Shown here: in pieces, positions 24,148 to 32,741 of the stretch
Layout of the letters: the number at the start of each line of letters is the position of its first letter
Position numbering within the stretch: the first letter of the stretch is position 1
Virus record (IMG/VR): IMGVR_UViG_3300032326_001284
Span: 1 to 53,335 of that record
DNA from: a virus
Length of the DNA stretch: 53,335 nt
Strand: one strand, 5' to 3'
Notes under the pieces: generated by a model
Databases searched by the model: none
What the model was told of the DNA's origin: nothing
Seen by the model: only the letters and a program-made list of their open reading frames with translations
Program-made: the position numbers and the translations under genes

Positions 24148-24440
24148 TGACAACTGAAACTAAACTTAGGGCAGGAATTACAATGTCCTTGCTGGGATTA
24201 ATAATGGTAACATTTGCATATCTTGAAAAGGATAGAGTTCACATTGAAACTGTTAAAGAATTAATGCTGACACGGGATAGTTTATCTGCCCAAAAAATGG
24301 TATCAGATAGTTTACATGATGAATTATTTATTTCAAAAGTTGATAACGGTAGACATGAGTTTACTAGAGATTTTTTCTTTGGTAAACATCCAAAACTACA
24401 ATTAGAATATGAAAATTATTTAAATCACGAAACAGAGTAA
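24147..24440 (+). CDS. Membrane-anchored small protein
   Basis: A 97-residue protein with an N-terminal transmembrane segment (AGITMSLLGLIMVTFAYL) and a helical tail containing a direct VSDSLHDEL/LTRDSLSAQ-like repeat. The topology resembles small phage inner-membrane proteins; function unknown. Confidence 0.65.
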   Translation: MTTETKLRAGITMSLLGLIMVTFAYLEKDRVHIETVKELMLTRDSLSAQKMVSDSLHDELFISKVDNGRHEFTRDFFFGKHPKLQLEYENYLNHETE

Positions 24441-24441
24441 A

Positions 24442-24765
24442 ATGAGTGAAAACATTAACGAATTTCATATTGGTAGCGGAGCATATATGAATATTCAAAC
24501 GAGTGCATTAGTAAGATTAAACGAAGAATTTGAAATTATTACAGAGGACGGCCCAGTAACATTAACTGTGGAAGTTAGTGCAGACTTCGCAAAAATTGAT
24601 AGGAAATATCACGAAATATTTTTTAACGTGTTGACATCAAAATACTTAAATAAAGTTTCATTTGGTGAGAATCCATTTTCTGAATGTAAACCAATGGTAA
24701 AAAGAAAGTGGTGGCAGTTTTGGAAATCAAAATATGTTGAACAACTTAAAAATCAACAACTATGA
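24442..24765 (+). CDS. Hypothetical protein, 107 residues
   Basis: A beta-rich N-terminal part (EEFEIITEDGPVTLTVEVS) and a basic, Trp-rich C-terminus (KRKWWQFWKSKY) that could bind membrane or nucleic acid. It starts one base after the preceding stop and overlaps the next gene by four. Confidence 0.7.
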   Translation: MSENINEFHIGSGAYMNIQTSALVRLNEEFEIITEDGPVTLTVEVSADFAKIDRKYHEIFFNVLTSKYLNKVSFGENPFSECKPMVKRKWWQFWKSKYVEQLKNQQL

Positions 24766-24905
24766 AAATTCTAGCATTGTTTATGATTGCTTCGGCGCTT
24801 TGGACTGCGTTTGAAATTTATAGAGCACCCACAATGGATCAAACTGGGAGAATAACTAAACCTGGTAAAAAACTAAAAGACCTATGGCAAAGGAAGAAAA
24901 AGTAA
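24762..24905 (+). CDS. Small exported or membrane peptide, 47 residues
   Basis: MKILALFMIASALWTAFEIYR is a signal-peptide or anchor-like start, followed by a basic tail ending QRKKK. It overlaps both neighbours (ATGA at its start), which supports translation. Confidence 0.6.
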   Translation: MKILALFMIASALWTAFEIYRAPTMDQTGRITKPGKKLKDLWQRKKK

Positions 24906-25156
24906 CAAAGGATAATATTGTTGAGCACATGATCAATAAGCAACTTGAATATGTTGGAAAGACTATTGAAGAGGTTAGAGAAGATCCTAATTGGTTCACC
25001 AATAATACCTTGACAAAAGAACAGCATACCGAATGGAGGGAGTATTGTTTGAAGTTGATGAAGAAGCATTTGGTTAGAAAACATAGACTAGAATATGAGT
25101 TTGGTATGTTTGATTTAATGTATGGGTTAAAAGTAATTGAAGAGTCAAATGATTGA
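24884..25156 (+). CDS. Hypothetical helical protein, 90 residues
   Basis: Charged helical protein (KEEKVTKDNIVEHMINKQLEY, then NWFTNNTLTKEQHTEWREY). It has no membrane segment and overlaps the genes on both sides. Not recognised. Confidence 0.7.
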   Translation: MAKEEKVTKDNIVEHMINKQLEYVGKTIEEVREDPNWFTNNTLTKEQHTEWREYCLKLMKKHLVRKHRLEYEFGMFDLMYGLKVIEESND

Positions 25157-25376
25157 TCTTATCGGGTACCTGGCTGCAGCAATAATACTAATATCCTTTG
25201 CGGTTAAGGATATAATTAAGTTACGTATTATTAATTCAATCGGCTCGGTTGTCTGGATTGTATACGGGACATTAATTAATAATCCCCCAACAATATTTGT
25301 CAATGTAGCGGTTTTAATGATCCACACTTGGTGGTTAATTAGAAATAAATTAAACAACAAGAATTATTTTAAATAA
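25149..25376 (+). CDS. Small three-helix membrane protein (YgjV/SemiSWEET-like)
   Basis: A 75-residue protein starting at the ATG at 25149, which overlaps the preceding stop (ATGATTGA). Three hydrophobic helices (IGYLAAAIILISFAV, SIGSVVWIVYGTLI, TIFVNVAVLMIHTWWL) match the half-transporter layout of YgjV, CBU_0592 or SemiSWEET-type proteins, including the early GY and later NP residues. Transport activity is not demonstrated. Confidence 0.6.
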   Translation: MIDLIGYLAAAIILISFAVKDIIKLRIINSIGSVVWIVYGTLINNPPTIFVNVAVLMIHTWWLIRNKLNNKNYFK

Positions 25377-25427
25377 CATGGAAAAATACTATTTTTCTTG
25401 ATATATATGTATAGTAAAAATATACTA

Positions 25428-25832
25428 ATGCAAGAAGAATTTGTTCCCTATCACCAACACTTATTACTTAAATGTTGGGTAGCTAATCCACCGAAAGAGG
25501 TGGATGTTTTAAATAAGTGGTTTGTTAACCTGGTTGAAACCGTTGGTATGAAAGTAGTTGCTGGTCCAACCAGTGTTTACGTTTCTGATCCGGGTAACGA
25601 GGGGTTAACAGGTACTGTTACATTAGCGACGTCACATGCGTCTATACACATATGGGATCATTATGAAATACCAATGGTTCAATTTGACATCTACAGCTGT
25701 AAATGTTTCACGTTTGAACAAGTGATGGAATGTTTTATGCCATGGGGGGTAACAAGAGTTGAGTGGGTTATGATTGATAGAAATCAAAAACCAACAATAG
25801 CATCTGAAGGTGTTTGGGTTCCAAAAGATTAA
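25428..25832 (+). CDS. speD: S-adenosylmethionine decarboxylase-like protein
   Basis: A 134-residue protein. TSHASIHIWDHYEIPMVQFD matches the pro-enzyme self-cleavage region of prokaryotic SpeD/SpeH (ESHxSIHTWPE), where the first Ser becomes the pyruvoyl group; here Thr replaces the Glu before that Ser. YSCKCFTFEQV matches the downstream Cys acid/base segment. The enzyme would make decarboxylated SAM for spermidine, a polycation for packaged DNA. An alternative ATG lies at 25407. Homologues are known in some marine phages. The substituted cleavage-site residue leaves activity uncertain. Confidence 0.8.
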   Translation: MQEEFVPYHQHLLLKCWVANPPKEVDVLNKWFVNLVETVGMKVVAGPTSVYVSDPGNEGLTGTVTLATSHASIHIWDHYEIPMVQFDIYSCKCFTFEQVMECFMPWGVTRVEWVMIDRNQKPTIASEGVWVPKD

Positions 25833-25833
25833 T

Positions 25834-26634
25834 ATGAGAAAAATATTGGGTATTTGTGGCGATAGTTTTATGTCATCGGACTTACCCGATAGGATAAATG
25901 GTGCGTATGGTAAACATTTTACCGAAATATTAGGTAAGATGTTAAATTGTGATGTTGTCACATATGCTAGAGGGGGTATAAGTAATCAATCAATAAGATT
26001 ACAAATTGATGAAATTATAAAACATAAACCACATCATATAATCATAGGAACAACCTCACCTGACAGAATTGAAATACCTATCGATGATTTAAGTGTGGTT
26101 AATTTATGGGACAAATGGTCTAATCATAAATTTAAACCATCAAACGGTCTTTATAATATCGTTTATGAGGGTTTTGAAAATCAATCATTATTACATGAGA
26201 ATTTTAAGAAAATAAAACCAACCATGTATAGTCAAAACCTTTCAGCTATTCTAGAAATTTTTGAAGAGCAGATATGGGTTTCATCTAAACACCATTTAAG
26301 TAAAGAGACATCGGATGCAGTAAGATTGTATTTTCAAAACCTATATGACATGGAATGGAAAAAACAACAAGATACTTGGATAATATCAGAGGGATTGTAT
26401 AAATTAAATTCATTGGGGTTAGATTTCAATGTTATTACACAACAACTCAATGATGATTATTTTACCCATTGTAAAGATAAAGTTATAGGTATACATGATA
26501 AATTAAATCCTTGGACATATTACGAACAAGATAGTGTTTGTCCTAACCCTTTTCATATTTCCGATGAGTCATCAATTAAATTGGCTGAATTGTGGTTTGA
26601 AAAATTAAAAGAAAAATTTATAAAAATAATATGA
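25834..26634 (+). CDS. SGNH/GDSL hydrolase-like protein
   Basis: A 266-residue protein. LGICGDSFMS near residue 5 holds the nucleophile Ser of block I, YARGGISNQS supplies the Gly and Asn blocks, and the C-terminal NPFHISDES may give the catalytic His. Related to the gene at 43975, which shares CGDSFMS and an N/TT.DRIE segment. SGNH enzymes remove or transfer acetyl and other acyl groups, often on glycans. It begins one base after the SpeD-like gene. Confidence 0.7.
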   Translation: MRKILGICGDSFMSSDLPDRINGAYGKHFTEILGKMLNCDVVTYARGGISNQSIRLQIDEIIKHKPHHIIIGTTSPDRIEIPIDDLSVVNLWDKWSNHKFKPSNGLYNIVYEGFENQSLLHENFKKIKPTMYSQNLSAILEIFEEQIWVSSKHHLSKETSDAVRLYFQNLYDMEWKKQQDTWIISEGLYKLNSLGLDFNVITQQLNDDYFTHCKDKVIGIHDKLNPWTYYEQDSVCPNPFHISDESSIKLAELWFEKLKEKFIKII

Positions 26635-26693
26635 CAACTTTAATTATAACATCCGAAGGTATTTGGGTTCCAATTTACAGAAAAAATGATTAA
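26631..26693 (+). pseudogene. 20-codon remnant homologous to the end of the SpeD-like gene
   Basis: This short frame (MTTLIITSEGIWVPIYRKND) resembles the last residues of the SpeD-like protein (TIASEGVWVPKD), and the nucleotides around GAAGGTRTTTGGGTTCCA match as well. It overlaps genes on both sides. It looks like the scar of a duplication in which the copy was replaced, though a translated micropeptide cannot be excluded. Confidence 0.6.
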
Positions 26694-27027
26694 ATTTATT
26701 AAAAATAAATTGGATATTCAGGAATTACATGTAATTTCATGGTTGTTAAAGGATATGTTTTGGTGTTTAAAACTTAATATGTTAGCAACAATCATGGTGA
26801 TTCCAACAGCATTTTTAACCATATATCTTTTAATAAAAGAAAAAGATAAAAGATTGTTGAATTTGACATTGTTCTCTTGGGTGTTCATGAATATAACATG
26901 GATGCTACATGAGATTTATGATACGCCAGAATGGCCAATAAGGGTGTTTATGTTATTGGGTATAGCAATGACAATAAGATTTGTAGCAAAGAGATTAAGA
27001 GATGAAGGTAATATTTTTAGACCATGA
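26686..27027 (+). CDS. Membrane protein, 113 residues
   Basis: Three probable membrane helices (LNMLATIMVIPTAFLTIYLLI, LNLTLFSWVFMNITWML, IRVFMLLGIAMTIRF), with charged N- and C-termini. It overlaps the next gene by 26 nt. No family recognised. Confidence 0.7.
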   Translation: MIKFIKNKLDIQELHVISWLLKDMFWCLKLNMLATIMVIPTAFLTIYLLIKEKDKRLLNLTLFSWVFMNITWMLHEIYDTPEWPIRVFMLLGIAMTIRFVAKRLRDEGNIFRP

Positions 27028-27589
27028 TGGGGTTATTTGTTTATCCGGTGAATGGGGAGGTAGAGTTAAAAAACAACAAAAAGCGGGACGTAAATTAACA
27101 CAATCTGTGCTTAGTTTACCAGTTGACGCTAGATTTGATAATTTTAATAAGAAAGCAATTGATGTTTTAAATGAAATATTGGAAGAAACTAGTGCTGAAA
27201 TTGTTGTCTCATCTGATTGGAAAAGATGGGCCACTGTTGAGGAGATGGGTGAATATTATGAGTCACAGGGGATCAAAAAGAAACCCATAGCGTTTACTAA
27301 AAGTGTTAATGATTGCACTTGTTATAACGAACACACATTTGCATGGTCACCAAGATGGTTATCGGAACAAGAACGTTCAATTGAAATTAATCAATACTTG
27401 GTGGATCATCCAGAAATAACACACTGGGTTGCTGTTGACGATCTTAACATGGGTATTCCACAAACCCACGATACTTGGGGGGATATGGTAATGGATTGGG
27501 GTTTAACTAACTTTGTGCTAACACCTAAAGGTAGTGAGGGTATTAAACAAAGCGGTATTAAAGATGAAATTTTAAACTTACTAAAATAA
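27002..27589 (+). CDS. HAD-fold phosphatase of the RNA-repair (Swiss-army-knife) type
   Basis: A 195-residue HAD protein. FLDHDGVIC at the N-terminus carries the DxD motif I (nucleophile Asp), IVVSSDWKR supplies the motif II Ser, and WVAVDDLNM the motif IV acidic pair. The SSDWR and AVDD pattern is the one seen in HAD domains linked to predicted RNA-end repair systems (HAD_SAK). Such enzymes remove phosphates from nucleic-acid or nucleotide ends. It may act with the cREC protein at 36953. Confidence 0.75.
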   Translation: MKVIFLDHDGVICLSGEWGGRVKKQQKAGRKLTQSVLSLPVDARFDNFNKKAIDVLNEILEETSAEIVVSSDWKRWATVEEMGEYYESQGIKKKPIAFTKSVNDCTCYNEHTFAWSPRWLSEQERSIEINQYLVDHPEITHWVAVDDLNMGIPQTHDTWGDMVMDWGLTNFVLTPKGSEGIKQSGIKDEILNLLK

Positions 27590-27590
27590 T

Positions 27591-27761
27591 ATGGAACACT
27601 TATTAGTATTTGGGATTATGTTCGTAGTCGTTGGATTAATTTCTTGGCGATGGGTTGTCGGTATTGATTATATGCAGAAAAATCATCCGGATTATAAGGG
27701 GGAAGACTTTCTCGATTGGGGGGATGAAGATAATGAAGATGATAAGAACCAAATTATGTAA
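27591..27761 (+). CDS. Small membrane protein with acidic tail, 56 residues
   Basis: One N-terminal membrane helix (HLLVFGIMFVVVGLISWRWVVG) and an acidic cytoplasmic tail (DWGDEDNEDDKNQ). It starts one base after the HAD gene and is cotranscribed with it. Function unknown. Confidence 0.65.
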   Translation: MEHLLVFGIMFVVVGLISWRWVVGIDYMQKNHPDYKGEDFLDWGDEDNEDDKNQIM

Positions 27762-27780
27762 ATAAACTGATGGTTTATTA

Positions 27781-27788
27781 TATTTATA
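27781..27788 (+). promoter_or_regulatory. Putative late promoter TATTTATA
   Basis: Exact octamer ending 4 nt before the ATG at 27793, the start of a probable virion protein. Confidence 0.6.
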
Positions 27789-27792
27789 ATAG

Positions 27793-30780
27793 ATGAAAAT
27801 TACTTTAACCGAAGACCAAATTGCTACAATTAGAGCAAAAATATCTAAAAGCACCCTTAACGAGGACTTCCTTGACGATTTAATATCAAAGGGTAGCAAC
27901 TTTGTAAATAAAGGTATTGAAGCTGGAAAAGAATTTATTTCTGGTTTAGAATTTCCGGTTGAAAAAAAGTCGGAAGATGTTCCAGGGACCGCTGATTTTA
28001 TTAGCGAAAACGTTGACGACTTCTTCAATATATTAAAAAGTATTGACACGCCACTTACACAACAGAAATTGGGTACCATGGTTCACCAACAAGGTGTGGA
28101 AGCTGTTCAAATTGGTTTACAAATATTAGGGTATGAATTACCTAGATTTGGTACGGATGGATTGTTTGGCCCTGAGACAGCGGCAGCCGTTAAGAAATAT
28201 AAACAAGATAAAAGTATTATAAACGAAAGTTCCATACCTGGTATTGATGAAATGGTGTGGAATAAAATGCCATGGGGTATTGATGCGGGTAAAAAACAAC
28301 CTGGCATTAAATGGGCTAACCATGATACTCATATTCATTTTGGATTTACAAATGCCGAGGTTGCTGTTAAAGTAATTGAAAAAGCTAAAGAATTGGGATT
28401 ACACGCTGGTGAAAACCCATACTCAGCTAAAGTACATCCAGTGCATGTGGATGATAGTCATCATTATAAAACGTTCAATCAAACTATAAATGGTAAAAAA
28501 GTAGGCGGTGGACTAGACGTTAGTGGAAATTCCCAAAAAATGGCGGAATTATTTAATTGGGTTTCAACCACATTAGGGGATGGTGGTTCAGTTACTATGG
28601 ATACATCATATGTTGACGGATCTGATAGTTCAACAATGGAAACCATAACACCAAAAATGGCTGAACAAATGGTTCAAGATCTATCATCTAAAGGTGTAAC
28701 ATCCGATGAACTTAAAAAATATATTGACCCAGCAGTTTCTTCTGGGGGTGCTGCATCATTTACTGATATTGATTTAAATACAAATGAAGGTAAAGAAGCA
28801 TACGCAAGAATTTGTCAAAACTATATTGATTCTAGAGATCCAAATGCTAAGGTAAATGGTAAGATGATGGCTGATAGTGCAGCAAATGCATTTAAAACAT
28901 ATAGAAAATATGTTCCACCTGAATTAGCATTGGCCCAATTAACTTTAGAAGGTGGTATTGGTGCTGACGATACTAGTAGACCAATGAAAACCAAAAACCC
29001 ATTTAATGTTGGAAATACCGATAAACCATATCGTGACAACTATCAACCTACTTTTGAAGCGGGTGTAGATCTTTATTATAGTCTTATCGCTAGAAAATAT
29101 TTAGTTAAAGGTAAAACAGCTAGTGATTTAGTTAATGATTTTAGAAATTCTGCAGGTAATCACTATGCTAAACCTGGTGCATATGAAGCAGGATTAAAAA
29201 CATTATTGAATAGCATTAGAAGAAGAAATGCTTCAGTATATGCAGAATTAGCAAAACAAAATACTCAATCGGTAACCGAATCATTATTGTTAGAAGCGGA
29301 TAAGAGACAAGCAATTATGAATGCCTTTGGTTTAAACCAATGGTGGGCTGATGAGTTTCATAGAATGAGTGATAAACTTTCTATTTGGATTGCTGATACA
29401 TTTATTAAAGATTGGTCTAGCAAATCACAAGAGTTAGATAAAAAAGAAATTATATCCACGCTTAATAGACAACCAAACAATTTTGCTTGGAATGGTAGAG
29501 ATGGTTATAAAGAAAAGTATGAATACATTCTACACTGGATTCGTGCACCAAGAAGAGAACCATTGAACATAAGGGCGTTATCATTCGAAGAAGCATATCA
29601 ACAAGCACAAGAGTGGCATGAGAGTTTAAATTATAAAACACAATCTGATTATAACGAGACTGGTGATGTGTTTATTGATTACAGAAATGAAAGTGGGCAA
29701 GGTTACTATTGGGTGCACTTACACAAAAACTATTGTGGTGAGGAAGCCGATAGAATGGGTCACTGTGCAAGATCAAATAACGGGCAATTAATTTCATTTA
29801 GAAGAATAAACGAATTTGGTGAGGGGTCTTCATTATTAACAGTTGACTACAGACCAGGTGGTATCATTGGTGATTTCCATAGACATGGTAATAACAAACC
29901 TACTGCTCGTTTTCATCCACAAATTATTGACTTTCTTACTAATACAACATATCCTGTTACACAGTTAACACGTGAAGGTGTACACAGATATGAAGATAAT
30001 TTCCAATTAGCTGATTTAACTCCAGCTCAAAGAGAAAGCGTTTATGCAAGAAATCAATCATTAAAATATAACATAAATGATCCTGAATCAGTTGTTAATA
30101 TTGTTAATGCGATTTTAGGTGGAGATATTAATTTGAATCAATATCGTGGCGCTGATTTAGTGAAATTAATTAAGAAAGCTAAATCAATTAACAAGGCTGA
30201 TGAACTTAAACAACTCTTTAATAAGCAAACAGTTATTAATTACTATGAAAATCCATCAAGAGATACTAAAGACAATGTAGCATTCTTTAATGAGTTTAGT
30301 GATTTGATAAACGAACATCTAATAGATAAAATAAATGAGCAGAAAGCTAGAGGTAATGGTATGCACATGTTCCAAGATATTTTACGTAACATATCACAAA
30401 ACTTTTTTGAAGCATATCAATCATTCTGTGGGGTAATTGATTTTGGATTTAACGAATTTCCAGATAGACATGCTGAGATATTAGGTGGTAGAGCAATTAA
30501 AAGAACGATACTTTCTTGTACAAACTCTGTTGAATTCTTACATAGATACGTGGACAACAAACCTACAGATAGAAATGGTAATATGGCCGTTAAAACAGAA
30601 GAAGGTTTATGGGGTCTAGTTAACCAGAGTGGTGAAACTGTATTGTTACCAGCATTTTATGGAATCGTCGTTAACCCACGTGATAAATCAGGAAAAACAT
30701 ATCAGGTTGTAAATGCAAACAGAGATATGTTCGTACTTGATATTGAAAGTGGTGACGTTAAAAAATTAGCCAGAAAATAA
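27793..30780 (+). CDS. Multidomain virion-associated lysin with capsid-targeting-like N-terminus
   Basis: A 995-residue mosaic. Residues 1-24 hold LTE and LNE sites in a peptide (MKITLTEDQ) like those of six other genes here. Residues about 98-140 (VEAVQIGLQ, FGTDGLFGPETAAAVKKYK) are a PG_binding_1 domain. Residues about 178-258 (HIHFGF, VHVDDSHHYKTF, GGGLDVSG) resemble a metallopeptidase-like M15-type segment. Residues about 330-470 (PPELALAQLTLEGGIG, KNPFNVGNTD) match a glucosaminidase/lysozyme fold. Near residue 655, RMGHCARSNNGQLISFR is a PcfJ-like motif, and near 936 EGLWGLVNQSGETVLLPAFYGIV is a WG-type repeat. It probably travels in the particle and degrades cell wall during entry. Confidence 0.8.
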   Translation: MKITLTEDQIATIRAKISKSTLNEDFLDDLISKGSNFVNKGIEAGKEFISGLEFPVEKKSEDVPGTADFISENVDDFFNILKSIDTPLTQQKLGTMVHQQGVEAVQIGLQILGYELPRFGTDGLFGPETAAAVKKYKQDKSIINESSIPGIDEMVWNKMPWGIDAGKKQPGIKWANHDTHIHFGFTNAEVAVKVIEKAKELGLHAGENPYSAKVHPVHVDDSHHYKTFNQTINGKKVGGGLDVSGNSQKMAELFNWVSTTLGDGGSVTMDTSYVDGSDSSTMETITPKMAEQMVQDLSSKGVTSDELKKYIDPAVSSGGAASFTDIDLNTNEGKEAYARICQNYIDSRDPNAKVNGKMMADSAANAFKTYRKYVPPELALAQLTLEGGIGADDTSRPMKTKNPFNVGNTDKPYRDNYQPTFEAGVDLYYSLIARKYLVKGKTASDLVNDFRNSAGNHYAKPGAYEAGLKTLLNSIRRRNASVYAELAKQNTQSVTESLLLEADKRQAIMNAFGLNQWWADEFHRMSDKLSIWIADTFIKDWSSKSQELDKKEIISTLNRQPNNFAWNGRDGYKEKYEYILHWIRAPRREPLNIRALSFEEAYQQAQEWHESLNYKTQSDYNETGDVFIDYRNESGQGYYWVHLHKNYCGEEADRMGHCARSNNGQLISFRRINEFGEGSSLLTVDYRPGGIIGDFHRHGNNKPTARFHPQIIDFLTNTTYPVTQLTREGVHRYEDNFQLADLTPAQRESVYARNQSLKYNINDPESVVNIVNAILGGDINLNQYRGADLVKLIKKAKSINKADELKQLFNKQTVINYYENPSRDTKDNVAFFNEFSDLINEHLIDKINEQKARGNGMHMFQDILRNISQNFFEAYQSFCGVIDFGFNEFPDRHAEILGGRAIKRTILSCTNSVEFLHRYVDNKPTDRNGNMAVKTEEGLWGLVNQSGETVLLPAFYGIVVNPRDKSGKTYQVVNANRDMFVLDIESGDVKKLARK

Positions 30781-31329
30781 TTATTGATTTTCTTGATCAG
30801 GACTAAATCCATAAAGTTCATGGAACTTTGGATCAATAGCCGATTTATCTACTTTAGAAATAATATTAGATGCGTATAGAGAATTAGCATTAGATGGCAT
30901 AACAATATGTCCATCTTCATGTACTTCCATACCGTCTTGATAAGGGAAACTACCATTGCTTCCATGTATAGTCCAAACTCTTTTTGCTTGGCTAATAAAA
31001 ACATTTTTACACCTCAAGAATTGATTTAAACGATCTTTGGTTGTTTTAGTTTCCCAACCATTAACATCCACTGTGATTATATTAGCGTGATCAATTCTTA
31101 ATATATCGGTTCTGTAATGTCTAATAGCTATATTGTGGTCGTTAATTTTTCTTAAAACTGTCTCATAACCAAGAGGTCTTTGATCTTTTTTACCTAAGTA
31201 ATTGTCCAATGAATCAAAGTCTAAATTTGTACATTTTAGACTAGTTCCGCCCCATTCTTGCATATCTTGGGCTAATTGCTCATCCATTCTTTGAGCTTGG
31301 CTTTCCGTAATAATTAATTTAATTCCCAT
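30781..31329 (-). CDS. Putative capsid-cargo protein, 182 residues
   Basis: Starts MGIKLIITESQAQRM, matching the ITESQ N-terminus of the gene at 49190. The rest is a soluble mixed alpha/beta protein of unknown family (LRIDHANIITVDVNGWET, then VWTIHGSNGSFPYQDGMEV). It converges on the 995-residue lysin with no intergenic base. A TATTTATG motif precedes it. Confidence 0.65.
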   Translation of the reverse strand: MGIKLIITESQAQRMDEQLAQDMQEWGGTSLKCTNLDFDSLDNYLGKKDQRPLGYETVLRKINDHNIAIRHYRTDILRIDHANIITVDVNGWETKTTKDRLNQFLRCKNVFISQAKRVWTIHGSNGSFPYQDGMEVHEDGHIVMPSNANSLYASNIISKVDKSAIDPKFHELYGFSPDQENQ

Positions 31330-31334
31330 AATAT

Positions 31335-31342
31335 CATAAATA
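31335..31342 (-). promoter_or_regulatory. Putative late promoter TATTTATG
   Basis: On the minus strand TATTTATG ends 5 nt before the ATG at 31329; one mismatch at the last position. Confidence 0.5.
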
Positions 31343-31355
31343 TCTAGAATTTTTT

Positions 31356-31385
31356 TTGTTTTTTAAAGATTATTACATATATTTG
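31356..31385 (+). promoter_or_regulatory. Host-type promoter (TTTG, 19 nt, TATATTTG)
   Basis: TTG at 31356-31358 and TATATTTG at 31378-31385; the ATG at 31393 is 7 nt downstream. It stands back to back with the late-type motif of the minus-strand gene. Confidence 0.7.
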
Positions 31386-31392
31386 ATAGCAT

Positions 31393-31869
31393 ATGGCAAC
31401 TAAACAAGAATTTAAGATATATTGTGACATGGACGGGGTCCTTGTCAACTTTGATAAGGGATATTTCCAATTGACTGGTATTGATTCTACCGAAGATTTA
31501 CCTAATAACCATACGTTTTGGGACCCGATAAACAAAGCCGGGTACGATTTTTGGTTTAATCTTGAATGGATGCCAGACGGTAAAAGGTTATGGAAGTATA
31601 TTTCAAAGTATAATCCAGAACTACTATCCGCACCATCTCGTCAAGAAGATTCAAGAGTTGCAAAACACGATTGGGTTAATAAAGAATTACCCGGCGTGCA
31701 TTTGATTTTAAGAAGTGCAAAAAACAAAAAAGAGTTTGCAGCGCCAAAATCTATTTTAATAGATGATAGAATAGCAAACATTAATGATTGGAGAGAAGCT
31801 GGTGGAATTGCTATTCATCATGTTAATACGAAACACACTATTGATCAACTAAAAAGTTTAGGGTTATGA
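31393..31869 (+). CDS. 5'(3')-deoxyribonucleotidase-like HAD protein
   Basis: A 158-residue protein. IYCDMDGVLVNFDKGY is HAD motif I with the nucleophile Asp, LLSAPSRQ corresponds to motif II, and SILIDDRIANINDWREAGG is motif IV. The DMDGVLVNF start, small cap and length match phage and bacterial NT5C-type nucleotidases, which remove phosphate from deoxynucleoside monophosphates. It could adjust nucleotide pools together with thymidylate synthase. Confidence 0.8.
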   Translation: MATKQEFKIYCDMDGVLVNFDKGYFQLTGIDSTEDLPNNHTFWDPINKAGYDFWFNLEWMPDGKRLWKYISKYNPELLSAPSRQEDSRVAKHDWVNKELPGVHLILRSAKNKKEFAAPKSILIDDRIANINDWREAGGIAIHHVNTKHTIDQLKSLGL

Positions 31870-32042
31870 ATTTAGAAACGTACAAGGATAAATTATCCGA
31901 AGAAAGTCTTAAGTGGTTAGAGGAGTATAGAAAGAAACATCCATTCGATGAGAGAAAATATAAATCAGCACATAAAACTTTTAAGAAAATTAAAAGAGAT
32001 AGACAAATGAGTTATTTAAAAAGTACATTATATGGGAACTAA
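31866..32042 (+). CDS. Small basic helical protein, 58 residues
   Basis: A short Lys/Glu/Arg-rich helical protein (EESLKWLEEYRKKHP, then KTFKKIKRDRQM) coupled to its neighbours by an ATGA overlap upstream and an 11-nt overlap downstream. Function unknown. Confidence 0.65.
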   Translation: MNLETYKDKLSEESLKWLEEYRKKHPFDERKYKSAHKTFKKIKRDRQMSYLKSTLYGN

Positions 32043-32532
32043 CTATTATAGAATACCTACCGTAGAGGAAATGGAGTCTCGTAAGCAAACTCTTATTGGG
32101 TTTGTTAACAATCTTGAATTGTCTCCTGAGAATATTGAAGGTGGATTTAAATTAATAAGTCCCTCAAAAGATTGGGAATGGTTTTCACCGTGGGAAATGT
32201 TTTTGATGGACACTAACGTTCATCTAGGTAAAAGAAGTTCTGGTTGGAAGTTTTGTTGGAATTTCCATAAAGACAAATATTATCATGATAAAGAAAGTTT
32301 ATTAGAATTTATTCGTTCTGGTAGAGTTGTTGATGAATATGGTGACGAAATGAATGCGGAGGAATTTATCACAATGGCACTTGAATGGGGGCAACCGGAT
32401 GGTTTAGTTGTTAATGAAATATACCGATTACAGCAACGCGCCAAAGGTGCTGGATCTTTCTTTGATAGACCTGAATATGACGATTTAATCATTGATGGTT
32501 TAAGGGTTTCAACATCAACTGAGTTTTGCTAA
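32032..32532 (+). CDS. Conserved-type phage hypothetical protein, 166 residues
   Basis: Begins MGTNYYRIPTVEEM and contains repeated Trp-rich stretches (SKDWEWFSPWEMFLM, SSGWKFCWNFHKDKY). The MGTNYY start with the HLGKRSSGWKF block is familiar from small phage and bacterial hypothetical proteins, without assigned function. Soluble, no signal peptide. Confidence 0.75.
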   Translation: MGTNYYRIPTVEEMESRKQTLIGFVNNLELSPENIEGGFKLISPSKDWEWFSPWEMFLMDTNVHLGKRSSGWKFCWNFHKDKYYHDKESLLEFIRSGRVVDEYGDEMNAEEFITMALEWGQPDGLVVNEIYRLQQRAKGAGSFFDRPEYDDLIIDGLRVSTSTEFC

Positions 32533-32545
32533 AAAAATTTAAATT

Positions 32546-32740
32546 ATGTATATTTTAAAAATAATTGGTATAATACTATTATCATTCATTTTTAGTTTTG
32601 CCATGTGGTATTTGATTTTTTGGTTTGTTACCGCCGAAGATAATTTATTTGCTTGGGGCGGCTGGACCAAAGCGGCCTACTTATTTTTGTCTTTCCTGTC
32701 AATGAGCGGGATTGCAGATGAAACATTTAAAGAATTATAG
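32546..32740 (+). CDS. Small membrane protein, 64 residues
   Basis: Two hydrophobic helices (IIGIILLSFIFSFAMWYLIFWFV and AAYLFLSFLSMSGI). It ends one base before the phosphoesterase start, so probably cotranscribed with it. Confidence 0.65.
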   Translation: MYILKIIGIILLSFIFSFAMWYLIFWFVTAEDNLFAWGGWTKAAYLFLSFLSMSGIADETFKEL

Positions 32741-32741
32741 T

